Virus record (IMG/VR): IMGVR_UViG_3300019487_000105
Span: 1 to 21,950 of that record
Strand: one strand, 5' to 3'
DNA: 21,950 nucleotides
DNA from: a virus
The notes below the pieces were generated by a model. It did no database searches. It saw nothing but the letters and a program-made list of their open reading frames with translations, and was not told the origin of the DNA. The position numbers were made by a program, and so were the translations under genes. Shown piece after piece: positions 1 to 7,133 of this stretch; positions within the stretch are counted from its first letter, which is position 1, and every line of letters begins with the position of its first letter.

Positions 1-31
1 CGGCACCCTTCTCCACGATCCAGGCCGTCAT
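1..31 (-). CDS. Partial gene, first 10 codons only, unknown function
   Basis: On the minus strand an ATG at 31-29 overlaps the TGA stop (30-28) of the upstream 79-aa gene in an ATGA arrangement. The visible residues are MTAWIVEKGA and the frame is open to the window edge. The 4-base overlap matches the other junctions of this leftward cluster and implies translational coupling. Nothing can be said about function from ten residues, and the gene could also be a short chance frame. Confidence 0.45.
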   Translation of the reverse strand, partial: MTAWIVEKGA

Positions 32-267
32 CGCTCGTCATCTTCCGGCTGGACGCTCTGCGCAACCAGGTCCAGGTACCAGGTCTCGTATGACGCATCG
101 AGGTACCAACCATCCCAGGTCCTGATGACTCGGTGATGCGGGTCGTCGCCGACCGGCGTCTCGGGGTCGGGGTCGCCGGCGATGATGGCCACCATGTCGG
201 CTGGGTCGAGCCCATGCTCAGCGGCGTAGTCCGAGATCGTCTGTGCTGCCGGTCCGTTGGTCGTCAT
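28..267 (-). CDS. Hypothetical 79-aa acidic protein
   Basis: I do not recognise the family. The 79-residue product is acidic and has no membrane segment or cysteines. Its N-terminal third (about residues 9-31) could form a short helical element followed by a DPDPETP linker. The C-terminal half is aromatic-rich (TWDGWYL, ETWYLDL). Its ATG overlaps the stop of the upstream zinc-ribbon gene by four bases (264-267), and its own stop overlaps the next start in the same way, so it is the middle of a coupled leftward series. Small non-structural genes next to a terminase are common in phages and often act in regulation or host takeover, but here that is only inference from position. Confidence 0.7.
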   Translation of the reverse strand: MTTNGPAAQTISDYAAEHGLDPADMVAIIAGDPDPETPVGDDPHHRVIRTWDGWYLDASYETWYLDLVAQSVQPEDDER

Positions 268-470
268 CCGTGTCTCCTATGTTTCCCGGGCTTGTCAGCG
301 GGTCGCGCCGTCCGCCCGAACATCTCTCGCATGTGCTTTGTCATGAGAGCGCGGATCTCTCGTGGTAAGGGTGTCGTGAGGTCCCATCCGCATGTCTTGC
401 ATTTGCCATCGGGCAACGGCACCATGCATCGAGGACACCACGGATCTGATGTGACCATCTGGTCTCCCAT
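264..470 (-). CDS. Small zinc-ribbon protein, 68 aa
   Basis: The product has two CxxC knuckles, C12-P-R-C15 and C24-K-T-C27, separated by eight residues, which is the layout of a minimal zinc ribbon. The second half is basic (LPREIRALMTKHMREMF, then an RPADKPGKHRRHG tail), consistent with binding nucleic acid or a protein partner. Two starts are possible: ATG at 470, or ATG at 458 (residue 5), which has a better Shine-Dalgarno (GGGAG five bases upstream). Both keep all four cysteines. Its stop overlaps the next start (ATGA, 264-267). The zinc-ribbon call is secure from the motif. A role such as transcription or HNH-like regulation is not shown. Confidence 0.7.
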   Translation of the reverse strand: MGDQMVTSDPWCPRCMVPLPDGKCKTCGWDLTTPLPREIRALMTKHMREMFGRTARPADKPGKHRRHG

Positions 471-490
471 GATCCCCTGGCTCGTCAGCC

Positions 491-529
491 GCGGGATGGG
501 GGGTCCCGCAGGACCCGGCTAGACCGGGT
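491..529. other. Three overlapping inverted repeats between leftward genes
   Basis: Three G+C-rich hairpins share bases. GCGGGA (491-496) pairs with TCCCGC (504-509). GGGTCC (501-506) pairs with GGACCC (511-516). ACCCGG (513-518) pairs with CCGGGT (524-529). Neighbouring stems share bases and cannot form together, as in an attenuator. They lie in the 68-bp gap downstream of the 111-aa gene and upstream of the zinc-ribbon gene on the minus strand. No strong U-run follows on either strand, so a simple Rho-independent terminator is not supported. They could be an attenuator, an RNA processing site or an operator. Confidence 0.45.
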
Positions 530-538
530 TTCGCCTTG

Positions 539-874
539 TTAGAGGGCCTTGAGAGCGGCCGCGGCGTCATCCAGCAGTGTCGTGCCGTCGGACCGGACCT
601 GGATGTACTCGCGGGCTCCGGAACGCTGCCGGCTCCCGTTGTAGCCCTGGAGATCTCCGATCGACCAGCCGCGGCTGTTGCCGATCTCATAGATGCCCGG
701 CTCGGTGATCAGGTATTCGATGGTGCCGGTAGCGCCCGAACGGCTGAGGTCGCGTCGTACCGCGTGGAGGAACTCTCGACGGATGCCGTATCGGGCATCA
801 GCTCCGAGGACCCGGGCCACGTAGGGCCGCGCCTCGAAGCCCTTGTCAACGGTGAGTGTCTGGCTGGTCGTCAT
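539..874 (-). CDS. Hypothetical 111-aa protein, first gene of leftward operon
   Basis: The family is not recognised. The 111 residues look like a compact soluble domain. A charged N-terminal half (KGFEARPYVARVLGADARYG, then REFLHAVRRDLSRSG) is followed by a beta-rich middle (GTIEYLITEPGIYEIG) and a C-terminal helix ending AAAALKAL. There are no cysteines and no membrane segment. A good Shine-Dalgarno (AGGAG) lies nine bases before the ATG at 874, and a candidate promoter lies about 45 bases further upstream, so this is probably the promoter-proximal gene of the minus-strand operon. The repeat-rich gap after its stop separates it from the two coupled small genes. Confidence 0.75.
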   Translation of the reverse strand: MTTSQTLTVDKGFEARPYVARVLGADARYGIRREFLHAVRRDLSRSGATGTIEYLITEPGIYEIGNSRGWSIGDLQGYNGSRQRSGAREYIQVRSDGTTLLDDAAAALKAL

Positions 875-920
875 CTGTCCTGCTCCTGTTCCTGGTTGTC
901 TGGGACTATCTGATGCGCGT

Positions 921-948
921 AGCGTAGCAGATACATGGCATCAGTCAA
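921..948 (-). promoter_or_regulatory. Candidate sigma70-type promoter for leftward operon
   Basis: On the minus strand TTGACT (948-943, five of six matches to TTGACA) is followed after a 16-bp spacer by TACGCT (926-921), which keeps the T-A-x-x-x-T pattern typical of high-G+C -10 boxes. Transcription would start near 914, giving a leader of about 40 bases with the AGGAG site of the 111-aa gene at the right place. This is seen by eye only. Spacing and position are good but the -10 is weak. Confidence 0.45.
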
Positions 949-1050
949 GCCATCTGGACCACCCTTTTCCGACCTATCTCGTCTCTCTCCGGGATGGTCC
1001 TTCTGGGGACAGCGCTTGAGTCGGTGGTGTAGGCTTCATGCGGAGCACAC

Positions 1051-1071
1051 CGTGAGTCGCCTTGACTCGCG
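1051..1071. repeat. Palindrome/hairpin in the divergent region
   Basis: CGTGAGTC (1051-1058) and GACTCGCG (1064-1071) can pair over eight positions with one G-U wobble around a five-base GCCTT loop. No T-run follows, so it is not a typical terminator. It overlaps a TTGACT hexamer at 1062-1067 and lies upstream of the terminase genes, which would suit a repressor or activator operator or a leader hairpin for the late operon. Confidence 0.4.
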
Positions 1072-1076
1072 GGTCT

Positions 1077-1166
1077 ATGCTCCCATCGATGGCTGAGCCG
1101 GTGCGGAGACTCGACGACGGGATGCCTTGCTGGTGCGCGGACCGGCGGAGCACCCCGGATGCGTAA
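1077..1166 (+). CDS. Possible 29-aa peptide with PCWC motif
   Basis: An ATG at 1077 (or 1089) opens a short frame ending at TAA 1164-1166. The product is MLPSMAEPVRRLDDG then MPCWCADRRSTPDA. Its stop overlaps the first codons of the next frame (ATG 1159) by eight bases. The DGMPCWC segment closely resembles DGTPCWC encoded about 70 bases downstream at the start of the small terminase frame. The resemblance argues that the segment was once, or still is, translated. No good Shine-Dalgarno is visible and the frame is very short, so it may be a decayed duplicate. Confidence 0.3.
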   Translation: MLPSMAEPVRRLDDGMPCWCADRRSTPDA

Positions 1167-1791
1167 GGATCAGGATCCCACGCCGCCCCACGACCGTCGG
1201 ATGCCGGATGGCACGCCCTGCTGGTGCGTGACCGAGGACGAGCCCGGTCCTGGGTGGATACACTCGCCACGGTGCCTGATGATCCGGACCGTGACGGGTC
1301 AAGATAGGGCCATGACGCGGATGGGTCCCTATCGCAGCGCCTCACAGCGAGTCAAAAAGGATCACTTCCTCGCGGCCTATCGCCTGAACGGCAACATCAC
1401 CCGTGCCGCCGCGGAAGCTGGGATCCATCGGGTGACCGTGTTCCGTTGGCAGGAGTCGGATGAGCGGTTCTCACTGCAGATGCGCCAGGCGATGGAGGCG
1501 AGCATCGACCTTCTCGAGGAGGAGGCGCGCCGGCGGGCGTACCAGGGCACGACCAAGCCGATCTACCAAGGCGGCAAGCTGGTCGGTGCGGAGCAGGAGT
1601 ACAGCGATACCCTCCTGATATTCCTGCTGAAGGGAGCGCGCCCGACACGCTACCGGGACAACGCTCGTATCGAGGTCGCCTCAGACGCGCCGGCCGGGGT
1701 GCCGCCGTCGGTGGAGGTCCTGACGGAGGCGGAGCGTCGTCGGGTCCGGGACTGGATGGACCGCATCCTCGAGGAGAGCAAGCCCGGATGA
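1159..1791 (+). CDS. terS: Terminase small subunit, possibly with Cys-motif N-terminal extension
   Basis: The core (from about residue 52) is a small terminase: a helix-turn-helix of the type that recognises phage packaging sites (FLAAYRLNGNITRAAAEAG, then VTVFRWQ, residues 70-97), a helical middle (MEASIDLLEEEARRRAYQG) and a C-terminal helix likely to contact the large subunit. The stop overlaps the large terminase start (ATGA, 1788-1791). The start is uncertain. ATG 1159 has the best Shine-Dalgarno (GGAG, eight bases upstream) and gives 210 aa, including DGTPCWC, with C21 and C23, and a later C39. ATG 1312 gives 159 aa, the usual form, but has a weak ribosome site. The 1159-1311 part may be a separate small Cys protein lacking its own stop. 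Confidence 0.85.
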   Translation: MRKDQDPTPPHDRRMPDGTPCWCVTEDEPGPGWIHSPRCLMIRTVTGQDRAMTRMGPYRSASQRVKKDHFLAAYRLNGNITRAAAEAGIHRVTVFRWQESDERFSLQMRQAMEASIDLLEEEARRRAYQGTTKPIYQGGKLVGAEQEYSDTLLIFLLKGARPTRYRDNARIEVASDAPAGVPPSVEVLTEAERRRVRDWMDRILEESKPG

Positions 1792-3125
1792 CGGCGTATC
1801 AGCCGCCGCTCGATATCATCCGGTCCATCCGGCGCACCCTCGGCCCGGCGTTCGCGTCAGCCGCCCAGCGCGAGTTCTTCGATTCCGAGGCTCCGGAGCT
1901 GTTGTATTCCGGGGCGGTGGGCGCCGGCAAGAGTCGTATCCTGTGTGAGAAAGCGTGGTACCTCGCCAAGCGGTACCCCGGCGTGACCATCGGTGTATTC
2001 CGCAAGGTCGCGGCATCGTTACCGGCGACCACGCTCCGGACGTTCGAGCTGTACGTGTCGGAGCGGGAGTGGATCAAGGACCGTAACAAGACCGAGAACT
2101 GGTTTGACCTGACCAACGGGTCGCGTATCTATTTCCTGGGCCTGGACCGCGACCCCACGACCGGCGTGCCCACCAAGGTCGGGTCGCTCGAGCTGGGTTG
2201 GGCGGGCGTCGATGAGGCCATCGAACTCGATGAGGGTGACTGGTTGATGCTGCTGGGCCGCCTGCGCGACCAGCACATCCCGTGGCACCAGATCGCAGCG
2301 GCTACCAACCCGGCTCATCCGAAACACTGGCTCAAGCAGCGCTTCACCCCGTCGTCATCGGAGCGCCAGTACTTGCACACCAACGCGCAGGACAACCGCT
2401 TCCTGCCGGAGGATTACCGGGAGCGCATCCGGGGCATGCCGGACACGGCGATCGGTCGGCGCCTGGGGCGGGGCGAGTGGGCGGCTGCTGAGGGTGTGAT
2501 CTGGACACTGCCGGACACGGGGGTGCGCAAGACCGAGGGACCGTTCAAGCGGGTCGTCGCCGGCCTGGACTGGGGGTTCGTCCATCACTTCGCCACGGAG
2601 GTCGTCGGCCGGTCCGGGTCTGGTCGGCTCGCGGTCGTGGGCGAGATATGGACGGCCGGCCTGGGGCTGGACCAGCTGGCCGAGTCGCTGGCCGGACTGT
2701 ACGAGGCGCACGACGTTGACGCCGTGTACTGTGACCCGTCGGAGCCAGGGTTGATGGCGGAGCTGGGCCGGCACCTGGCCCGTCACCGGGCCGGACACCA
2801 GACACGGCATGCCAACGGGAACGGTGGGCCGTGCAAGCTACGGGCGGCGCTGCTGCCCGCGGTCAATGACGTGATGCCCGGCCTGGGCGCGGTGGACCGG
2901 GCCATCCGAGAGGGCATGACCGTCGATCCGGCCTGCACGGGGCTATTGACCGAGATGCCGGCATACACGTGGGCTCCCAATCGCACGGGGCAGTTGCAGG
3001 AGAAGCCCATCGAGATCAACGATGACGCCTGCGACGCCCTGCGGTATGCGGTGATGTCGTTCGAACCTGATGCCAATGACCCGTGGGCGGCTCTCTCGGG
3101 TCTGTCCGCCGGGGGTGTGGCGTGA
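1788..3125 (+). CDS. terL: Terminase large subunit (packaging ATPase and nuclease)
   Basis: This is the motor that pumps DNA into the prohead and cuts concatemers. The N-terminal ATPase has Walker A GAVGAGKS (residues 42-49), Walker B WAGVDEA (138-144, acidic pair D142/E143) and the coupling motif AAATNP (170-175). The C-terminal RNase H-like nuclease shows its acidic residues in LDWG (D261), YCDPS (D316) and DDACDALRY (412-420). The 445-aa length is normal for the family and all key residues are present, so it should be active. It is coupled to the small subunit by an ATGA overlap, and to the next small gene by GTGA (3122-3125). Confidence 0.96.
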   Translation: MTAYQPPLDIIRSIRRTLGPAFASAAQREFFDSEAPELLYSGAVGAGKSRILCEKAWYLAKRYPGVTIGVFRKVAASLPATTLRTFELYVSEREWIKDRNKTENWFDLTNGSRIYFLGLDRDPTTGVPTKVGSLELGWAGVDEAIELDEGDWLMLLGRLRDQHIPWHQIAAATNPAHPKHWLKQRFTPSSSERQYLHTNAQDNRFLPEDYRERIRGMPDTAIGRRLGRGEWAAAEGVIWTLPDTGVRKTEGPFKRVVAGLDWGFVHHFATEVVGRSGSGRLAVVGEIWTAGLGLDQLAESLAGLYEAHDVDAVYCDPSEPGLMAELGRHLARHRAGHQTRHANGNGGPCKLRAALLPAVNDVMPGLGAVDRAIREGMTVDPACTGLLTEMPAYTWAPNRTGQLQEKPIEINDDACDALRYAVMSFEPDANDPWAALSGLSAGGVA

Positions 3126-3328
3126 ATCCCTGGGAGCAACTCGCCAGGGCTGCCAAGGGGAAGCGCTGTGGGCAGTGCCAGGGGTGTCTGTGGGACGGAC
3201 CGTGCGCGGTACGGACGGCGAACACCCGTGACCCGTTGACGGCGGACCCGACCACCGGGAATGCGCTGTGGCGCAAGGACCCCGACGGCACCTGGACGGA
3301 ACTCACCAGCGTCGGTACCGAACGGTGA
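3122..3328 (+). CDS. Small Cys-rich protein, 68 aa
   Basis: The family is not recognised. I chose GTG at 3122 because it overlaps the terminase stop as GTGA, the junction used throughout this operon. An in-frame ATG at 3083 lies inside terL and is less likely. The product begins VNPWEQLARAAKGKRC and has four cysteines within 13 residues (CGQCQGCLWDGPC), a spacing that could bind one zinc ion. The rest is polar (DPLTADPTTGNALWRKDPDGTWTEL). It lies between terminase and portal, where HNH endonucleases or packaging accessory proteins are often encoded. It has no HNH histidines, so a packaging-helper role is only a guess from position. Confidence 0.65.
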   Translation: MNPWEQLARAAKGKRCGQCQGCLWDGPCAVRTANTRDPLTADPTTGNALWRKDPDGTWTELTSVGTER

Positions 3329-3510
3329 TGCTGGTGAAGGCGCTGCTCCTGTCCGCCGGCCAGTGGGTCAAGGTCACTGTAGAGGGGTGGGTCCCCGGCA
3401 ACATGGTCGGCTCGCCGTCCGCCATCTACTGGCGTGAGGACGACAAGGACCGGACGCTACACAGCGTCCAGCTGTACATCAAGGGCGTCAGCCAGCTGAG
3501 GCGCCAGTGA
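3328..3510 (+). CDS. Hypothetical 60-aa protein
   Basis: The start ATG at 3328 shares one base with the previous stop (TGATG), and the stop overlaps the next GTG (GTGA, 3507-3510), so it is tightly coupled on both sides. An upstream in-frame start at 3268 would overlap the preceding gene by 61 bases and is not needed. The product looks like a small all-beta fold (VKALLLSAGQWVKVTVEGW, then SAIYWREDDKDRTLHSVQLYI). It has no cysteines or membrane segment and ends in a basic QLRRQ tail. I do not recognise it. Confidence 0.65.
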   Translation: MLVKALLLSAGQWVKVTVEGWVPGNMVGSPSAIYWREDDKDRTLHSVQLYIKGVSQLRRQ

Positions 3511-3683
3511 ACGTGCTGGCGAGCCACTACGCGGATGCGGCGTTCGTCCTGTTGTGCACCGGCGCGGCGTTGACGCCATGGCCCTGGCTGGCACTGTTCG
3601 TGGCCGGAGCATATTTCGCCATCTTGGCCTTTGTCGTAGACCGTCGCACACAGACCAGGGCCTCTGACGTGGCATCCGAGTGA
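3507..3683 (+). CDS. Small membrane protein, 58 aa
   Basis: Translating from GTG 3507 gives 58 residues bounded by GTGA overlaps on both sides (3507-3510 and 3680-3683). Residues 11-22 (AAFVLLCTGAAL) form a short hydrophobic stretch. Residues 25-44 (WPWLALFVAGAYFAILAFVV) are a convincing transmembrane helix, with TPWPW making a turn between them. A charged tail follows (DRRTQTRASDVASE). Two hydrophobic spans plus a charged tail resemble a small class II-like holin, but holins normally lie with an endolysin and none is seen here. A membrane-anchoring or superinfection role is equally possible. Confidence 0.65.
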   Translation: MNVLASHYADAAFVLLCTGAALTPWPWLALFVAGAYFAILAFVVDRRTQTRASDVASE

Positions 3684-5890
3684 GCGTGTCCATCCCGTTG
3701 CCCGCCCGACCGGCTACGTCCACAGCGGTCGCTGTGCCTTCGCCAGCGAAAGCCGGGCCGGTCGGGCCGGGTGCTGGGGTGCTGATGACCGAATACCTGC
3801 TGCCGACCGTCCTGGGTACCGAACCCCAAGCGCGGATGGCCAAGGCGCTCAAGCTCGGGATGGAGATCGACTGGGTGCGCGCGGCGGAGCGTGTCATCGC
3901 CGGCAAGATCGCCGGGTGTGGATGGCACCTGGAGGACCCGGACGGGGAGACGATCGATGATGGGTGGACGGGTGACCCGCTCGCTCTTGATGCGTTTCGC
4001 TTGCTCACCCAGCCGCAGGCCGGGTTGCCGTTGCAGGGCGCCGGGGGCATCGGGCGGCGCCAGTCCCGCAGGCAGCAGATGGTCCTTCTCTCCCGGTGGA
4101 TCGGGCTCGCAGGTAACGCGGGTTATTTCCTCGATCTGCTCGATGGGAACGGCTGTCCTCACGCGCTGTGCACGGTCCGTCCCGACCGACTGACCCCGGT
4201 GTGCACCGAGGCCGGGGTGCTGCAGGGGTGGGTGCTGGACAAGCGCCCGGGCCACGCGGGCACCCCGATCGACGTGGAAGAGCTGTTGCTGCTGCAGTTC
4301 CAGCCGCCGGACTCGGGTGTGTTCGGGGTAGGGCTCATCGAGTCGTCCATGGCGAAGGCCATCAACACCGGGCTCATCGACCGCCACTACTCCGCGCTGC
4401 TGTCCTCCGGGGGGCGTCTCAGCGGTATCCTCGCGCCGAGGGAGGGCGCCATCACTGACGACAACGTGTATCACCAACTCGTACGTGACTGGCGAAACGT
4501 GACGGAGCAGCCCGAAGCTGCGCGCCGGCTACAGATCGTGCGTGCCCCGGTCGACTTCACCCCCACTGTCCAGAGCGTCGGGGAGATGCAGATCATAGAC
4601 CTTATGTACCTGAACCGTGACGCATTGCTAGCGCTGTGGGGGGTGCCGCTGTCACAGCTGGGTGGCACGGCCGCGAGTGGCCTCAACTCTGGTGAGACAC
4701 GCAAATATGACGAAGCCTCGCTGTGGCAGTCCGCCGTGCACGACCGGCTCACCGAGTTTCGTGAGACGTTCCAGGCGGGCATCCTGGACCGCTGGGAACC
4801 GGTGCTGGGCTGGGCTCCCACGCTGTGCTTCGACGAGCCGGGTTTCGACGATGAACTGCCCAACTTCGACAAGCTCGCCAAGGCCGCTGGCACGCCGTTG
4901 CGGAACAAGGAGCGGCGCGCCATCATCGGGCTTGACCCCTTCGGGGACGAGCTGCTGGACAACGCCATCTGGATGCCGGTGAACGTGGTCGCGATGGCGA
5001 TGGGTACGACCGAGGACACCGGCAGGGTCCCGGTAGGCGACGTGCCGGGCATCCGGGCGGTGACATCTCGGGGTATCGCGGTGCCGGTCACGCCGGGGGA
5101 TAGCGCACTAACGACTCCCGCAGTCGCGCCGAGAGGCGGGGTACCTGCCGTGGTCGCGGCTAAGGCGGACCTGGGTGTCCGGGCGCTCCGCGAGCAGTGG
5201 CAGGAGCGGCTGACCCCGAAGTTGCGGGACGCGGTACGGGCGGTGCTATCGACGCAGGCGCAGAGCATCTCCGAGCGCATCCGGAAGAACTGGGACACCA
5301 TCCGGCGGCATGGCGCCAGGGACGAGTCGCTGTGGCTCCCGCGGGGTGAGGACGCGGCGATGGACGAGCAGCTGATGAGGGCGCTGCGGCCCGCATTGGC
5401 CGGGATGGCCGAGAGCGTGGAAGCGCACATCAGCGGGGCGTTCGAGGGCACCGGTAAGGCCGACACGCAGCGTCGGGCTGCCCTGGGCGATGCGGATGTC
5501 GGCGCGGTGGAGCACGTCCTGCGTCGCGGTGGGGGCCGTATCACCGACATCAACGGATGGACCAGGGGGGAGATACGCAAGCTCGTGGCTCGAGCCATCG
5601 AGGAGGGCATGAGCCCACAGGAGGCGGGTGACCTCGTGGAGGGTTGGGCTGGGTTCGACGAGTACCGCGCCGAGCGTATCGCCCGGACGGAGCTGATGTT
5701 CGCCTACAACGCGGCAGCGCTGTCCACCTATGGCAGCTATGGCGTGACACAGGTCCAGGCCTCGGACGGTGACCAGGACGAGGTATGCGCCGACCGGGAC
5801 GGTCGGGTGTTCTCCATCCTCGACGCGCAGGGCATCGAGGACCACCCCAACGGGACGCTGGACTGGCTCCCGGTCATAGGCGCGCTGTAA
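3680..5890 (+). CDS. Portal protein fused to MuF-like domain
   Basis: This 736-aa protein joins two head-vertex functions. Residues about 36-440 match HK97-type portals, which form the dodecameric ring at the DNA-entry vertex and dock the terminase: VRAAERVIAGKIAGCGW near 66-82, NAGYFLDLLDGNG near 146-158, VGLIESSMAKA near 217-227 and LLALWGVPLSQLGGTAASG near 316-334. After a Pro/Ala/Gly linker (450-495) comes a long helical region. A MuF-type domain follows, with YRAERIARTELMFAYNAAAL (662-681), DQDEVCADRDGRVF (698-711) and DHPNG (721-725). The usual CRC next to the HP motif is missing (HPNGTLDWLP). The GTG start overlaps the previous stop. ATG at residue 36 is an alternative that would drop an Ala/Pro-rich leader. 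Confidence 0.92.
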   Translation: MSVSIPLPARPATSTAVAVPSPAKAGPVGPGAGVLMTEYLLPTVLGTEPQARMAKALKLGMEIDWVRAAERVIAGKIAGCGWHLEDPDGETIDDGWTGDPLALDAFRLLTQPQAGLPLQGAGGIGRRQSRRQQMVLLSRWIGLAGNAGYFLDLLDGNGCPHALCTVRPDRLTPVCTEAGVLQGWVLDKRPGHAGTPIDVEELLLLQFQPPDSGVFGVGLIESSMAKAINTGLIDRHYSALLSSGGRLSGILAPREGAITDDNVYHQLVRDWRNVTEQPEAARRLQIVRAPVDFTPTVQSVGEMQIIDLMYLNRDALLALWGVPLSQLGGTAASGLNSGETRKYDEASLWQSAVHDRLTEFRETFQAGILDRWEPVLGWAPTLCFDEPGFDDELPNFDKLAKAAGTPLRNKERRAIIGLDPFGDELLDNAIWMPVNVVAMAMGTTEDTGRVPVGDVPGIRAVTSRGIAVPVTPGDSALTTPAVAPRGGVPAVVAAKADLGVRALREQWQERLTPKLRDAVRAVLSTQAQSISERIRKNWDTIRRHGARDESLWLPRGEDAAMDEQLMRALRPALAGMAESVEAHISGAFEGTGKADTQRRAALGDADVGAVEHVLRRGGGRITDINGWTRGEIRKLVARAIEEGMSPQEAGDLVEGWAGFDEYRAERIARTELMFAYNAAALSTYGSYGVTQVQASDGDQDEVCADRDGRVFSILDAQGIEDHPNGTLDWLPVIGAL

Positions 5891-5900
5891 GGGAGGCAGG

Positions 5901-7118
5901 ATGTCTTTCACGACCAAGGCAGAGATGACCACGGCAGCCATCAACGACCTGCCCGATAGCGCCTTCGCGTATATCGAGCCTGGTGGCACCAGGGTCGGTG
6001 GCAGGACGGAGCCACGGAGCCTGCGCCATTTCCCCATCCACGACGCGGCGCACGTCCGGAGTGCGCTATCCCGGCTGTCGCAGTCGCCGCTCGGCCCGAA
6101 GGCACGGTCGAAGGTCCTTGCCGCGGCGCGCCGGTTCGACATCGAGGTCGAGGGCGCCGGGAAGGCGCACTCCATGGCCGCGGACCAGGCGCGGGAGGGT
6201 GCGAACGTGCTATCGCAGCTGTACGGCCTGCTGTCCGTCGAGTCGGACCAGCCGGGACAGGCGGCATTGCTCGACACCGCTATCGGCGCGCTCTCCCGAT
6301 GGCTGGAGGCAGAGCGCGCTGAAGTGGGCTCCGCTGCCGACATGGAGGCGTCGGGCTACCCGATGAAGGCATGGCAGGAGCCGATGAAGGCGGAAGACCT
6401 GACCCCGTCCGACATGGACAGGTGGCTCGCCGGGGAGCGCTCACGGCGCATCCTCGTGGTCCCGTTCGGCGGTCCGCTCCCGGGTGGCAAGGCCGGCCTG
6501 GATATCGATGGCGAGTATTTCGATGAGGAGACGGACCTGTACGGCCACCACGCGGGGCTCCGGCGCTCGCGGGAGCGACTGGTGGACTGGCATCACGACC
6601 TGCTCCATGGTGACCCGACCGGCGTGATGAAGGGCGCCATCCTGGGGCGCATCGTCCTGGACGCGGGACCGGAGGACGATGGGGTATGGGCGGATTTCTG
6701 GGCGAACGCGGGCGAGCGGCGACGCGAGCTATTGGCTGCCCTGGAGGCTCGGGGGGTGCCGCTCTACGGCAGTTCACAGGCGTTCGGGCCGGACGTGCGC
6801 CGGGCCCAGAGCGGGCACATCGAGGTCTGGCCCATCATCCGGCATACCATCACCACATCACCGCAGAACACGTTCGCCGTGGTCCCGCCATTGAAGGCGG
6901 TCCTGGCCACGGCAGCATCACTCGACGCTCTTAGCATCCCGGCGGTCCACGCCGCGATGTTCGGGGTGGACGTGGATGACCCCTTGCGCACCTTGTCCGA
7001 AGGACCGGGGAATGCGCCGGGCAAGGCCGGAGACGTCCTGTCTGACCAGGACCGGGCCGCCCTATCTCGTGCGCTGGACGACCTTGAGGGTGTCCTGCAC
7101 GGACGGGTAGCCCATTAG
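5901..7118 (+). CDS. Prohead protease with N-terminal DUF6582-like segment
   Basis: This is the likely capsid maturation protease that trims the capsid protein and scaffold. Residues about 15-83 (LPDSAFAYIEPGG, then RSLRHFPIHDAAHVRSALSRL) resemble the DUF6582-type segment found in phage head proteins. After a helical linker, residues 183-335 show a prohead-protease-like fold. The candidate catalytic histidine lies in DWHHD (229-233) and the candidate serine in YGSSQAF (S291/S292), with a conserved-looking GHIEVWPIIRHTITTSPQNTF (305-325). The C-terminal 60 residues are helical and could serve as scaffold. A purine-rich GGGAGG precedes ATG 5901, one of the few independent ribosome sites here. 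The His/Ser assignment is from motif context, not alignment. Confidence 0.82.
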   Translation: MSFTTKAEMTTAAINDLPDSAFAYIEPGGTRVGGRTEPRSLRHFPIHDAAHVRSALSRLSQSPLGPKARSKVLAAARRFDIEVEGAGKAHSMAADQAREGANVLSQLYGLLSVESDQPGQAALLDTAIGALSRWLEAERAEVGSAADMEASGYPMKAWQEPMKAEDLTPSDMDRWLAGERSRRILVVPFGGPLPGGKAGLDIDGEYFDEETDLYGHHAGLRRSRERLVDWHHDLLHGDPTGVMKGAILGRIVLDAGPEDDGVWADFWANAGERRRELLAALEARGVPLYGSSQAFGPDVRRAQSGHIEVWPIIRHTITTSPQNTFAVVPPLKAVLATAASLDALSIPAVHAAMFGVDVDDPLRTLSEGPGNAPGKAGDVLSDQDRAALSRALDDLEGVLHGRVAH

Positions 7119-7133
7119 GCAAGGGGAACAAAG

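Larger units (their letters stand above)
875..1158. other. Divergent intergenic control region
   Basis: This stretch separates the leftward small-gene operon from the rightward packaging and structural operon, so it should carry promoters for both. A plausible leftward promoter and a palindrome are listed separately. For the rightward direction I see TTGACT at 1062-1067 (inside the palindrome) but no convincing -10 at the proper distance. The pentamer GAGTC or its complement GACTC occurs at 1018, 1054, 1064 and 1108. A short frame at 1077-1166 may be a small gene. No long gene fits on either strand. Confidence 0.5.

Noticed and set aside
4471-5610. Minus-strand frame of 379 codons opposite the portal gene
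   Set aside because: Ser/Arg/Pro-rich shadow of the portal codons with no domain.
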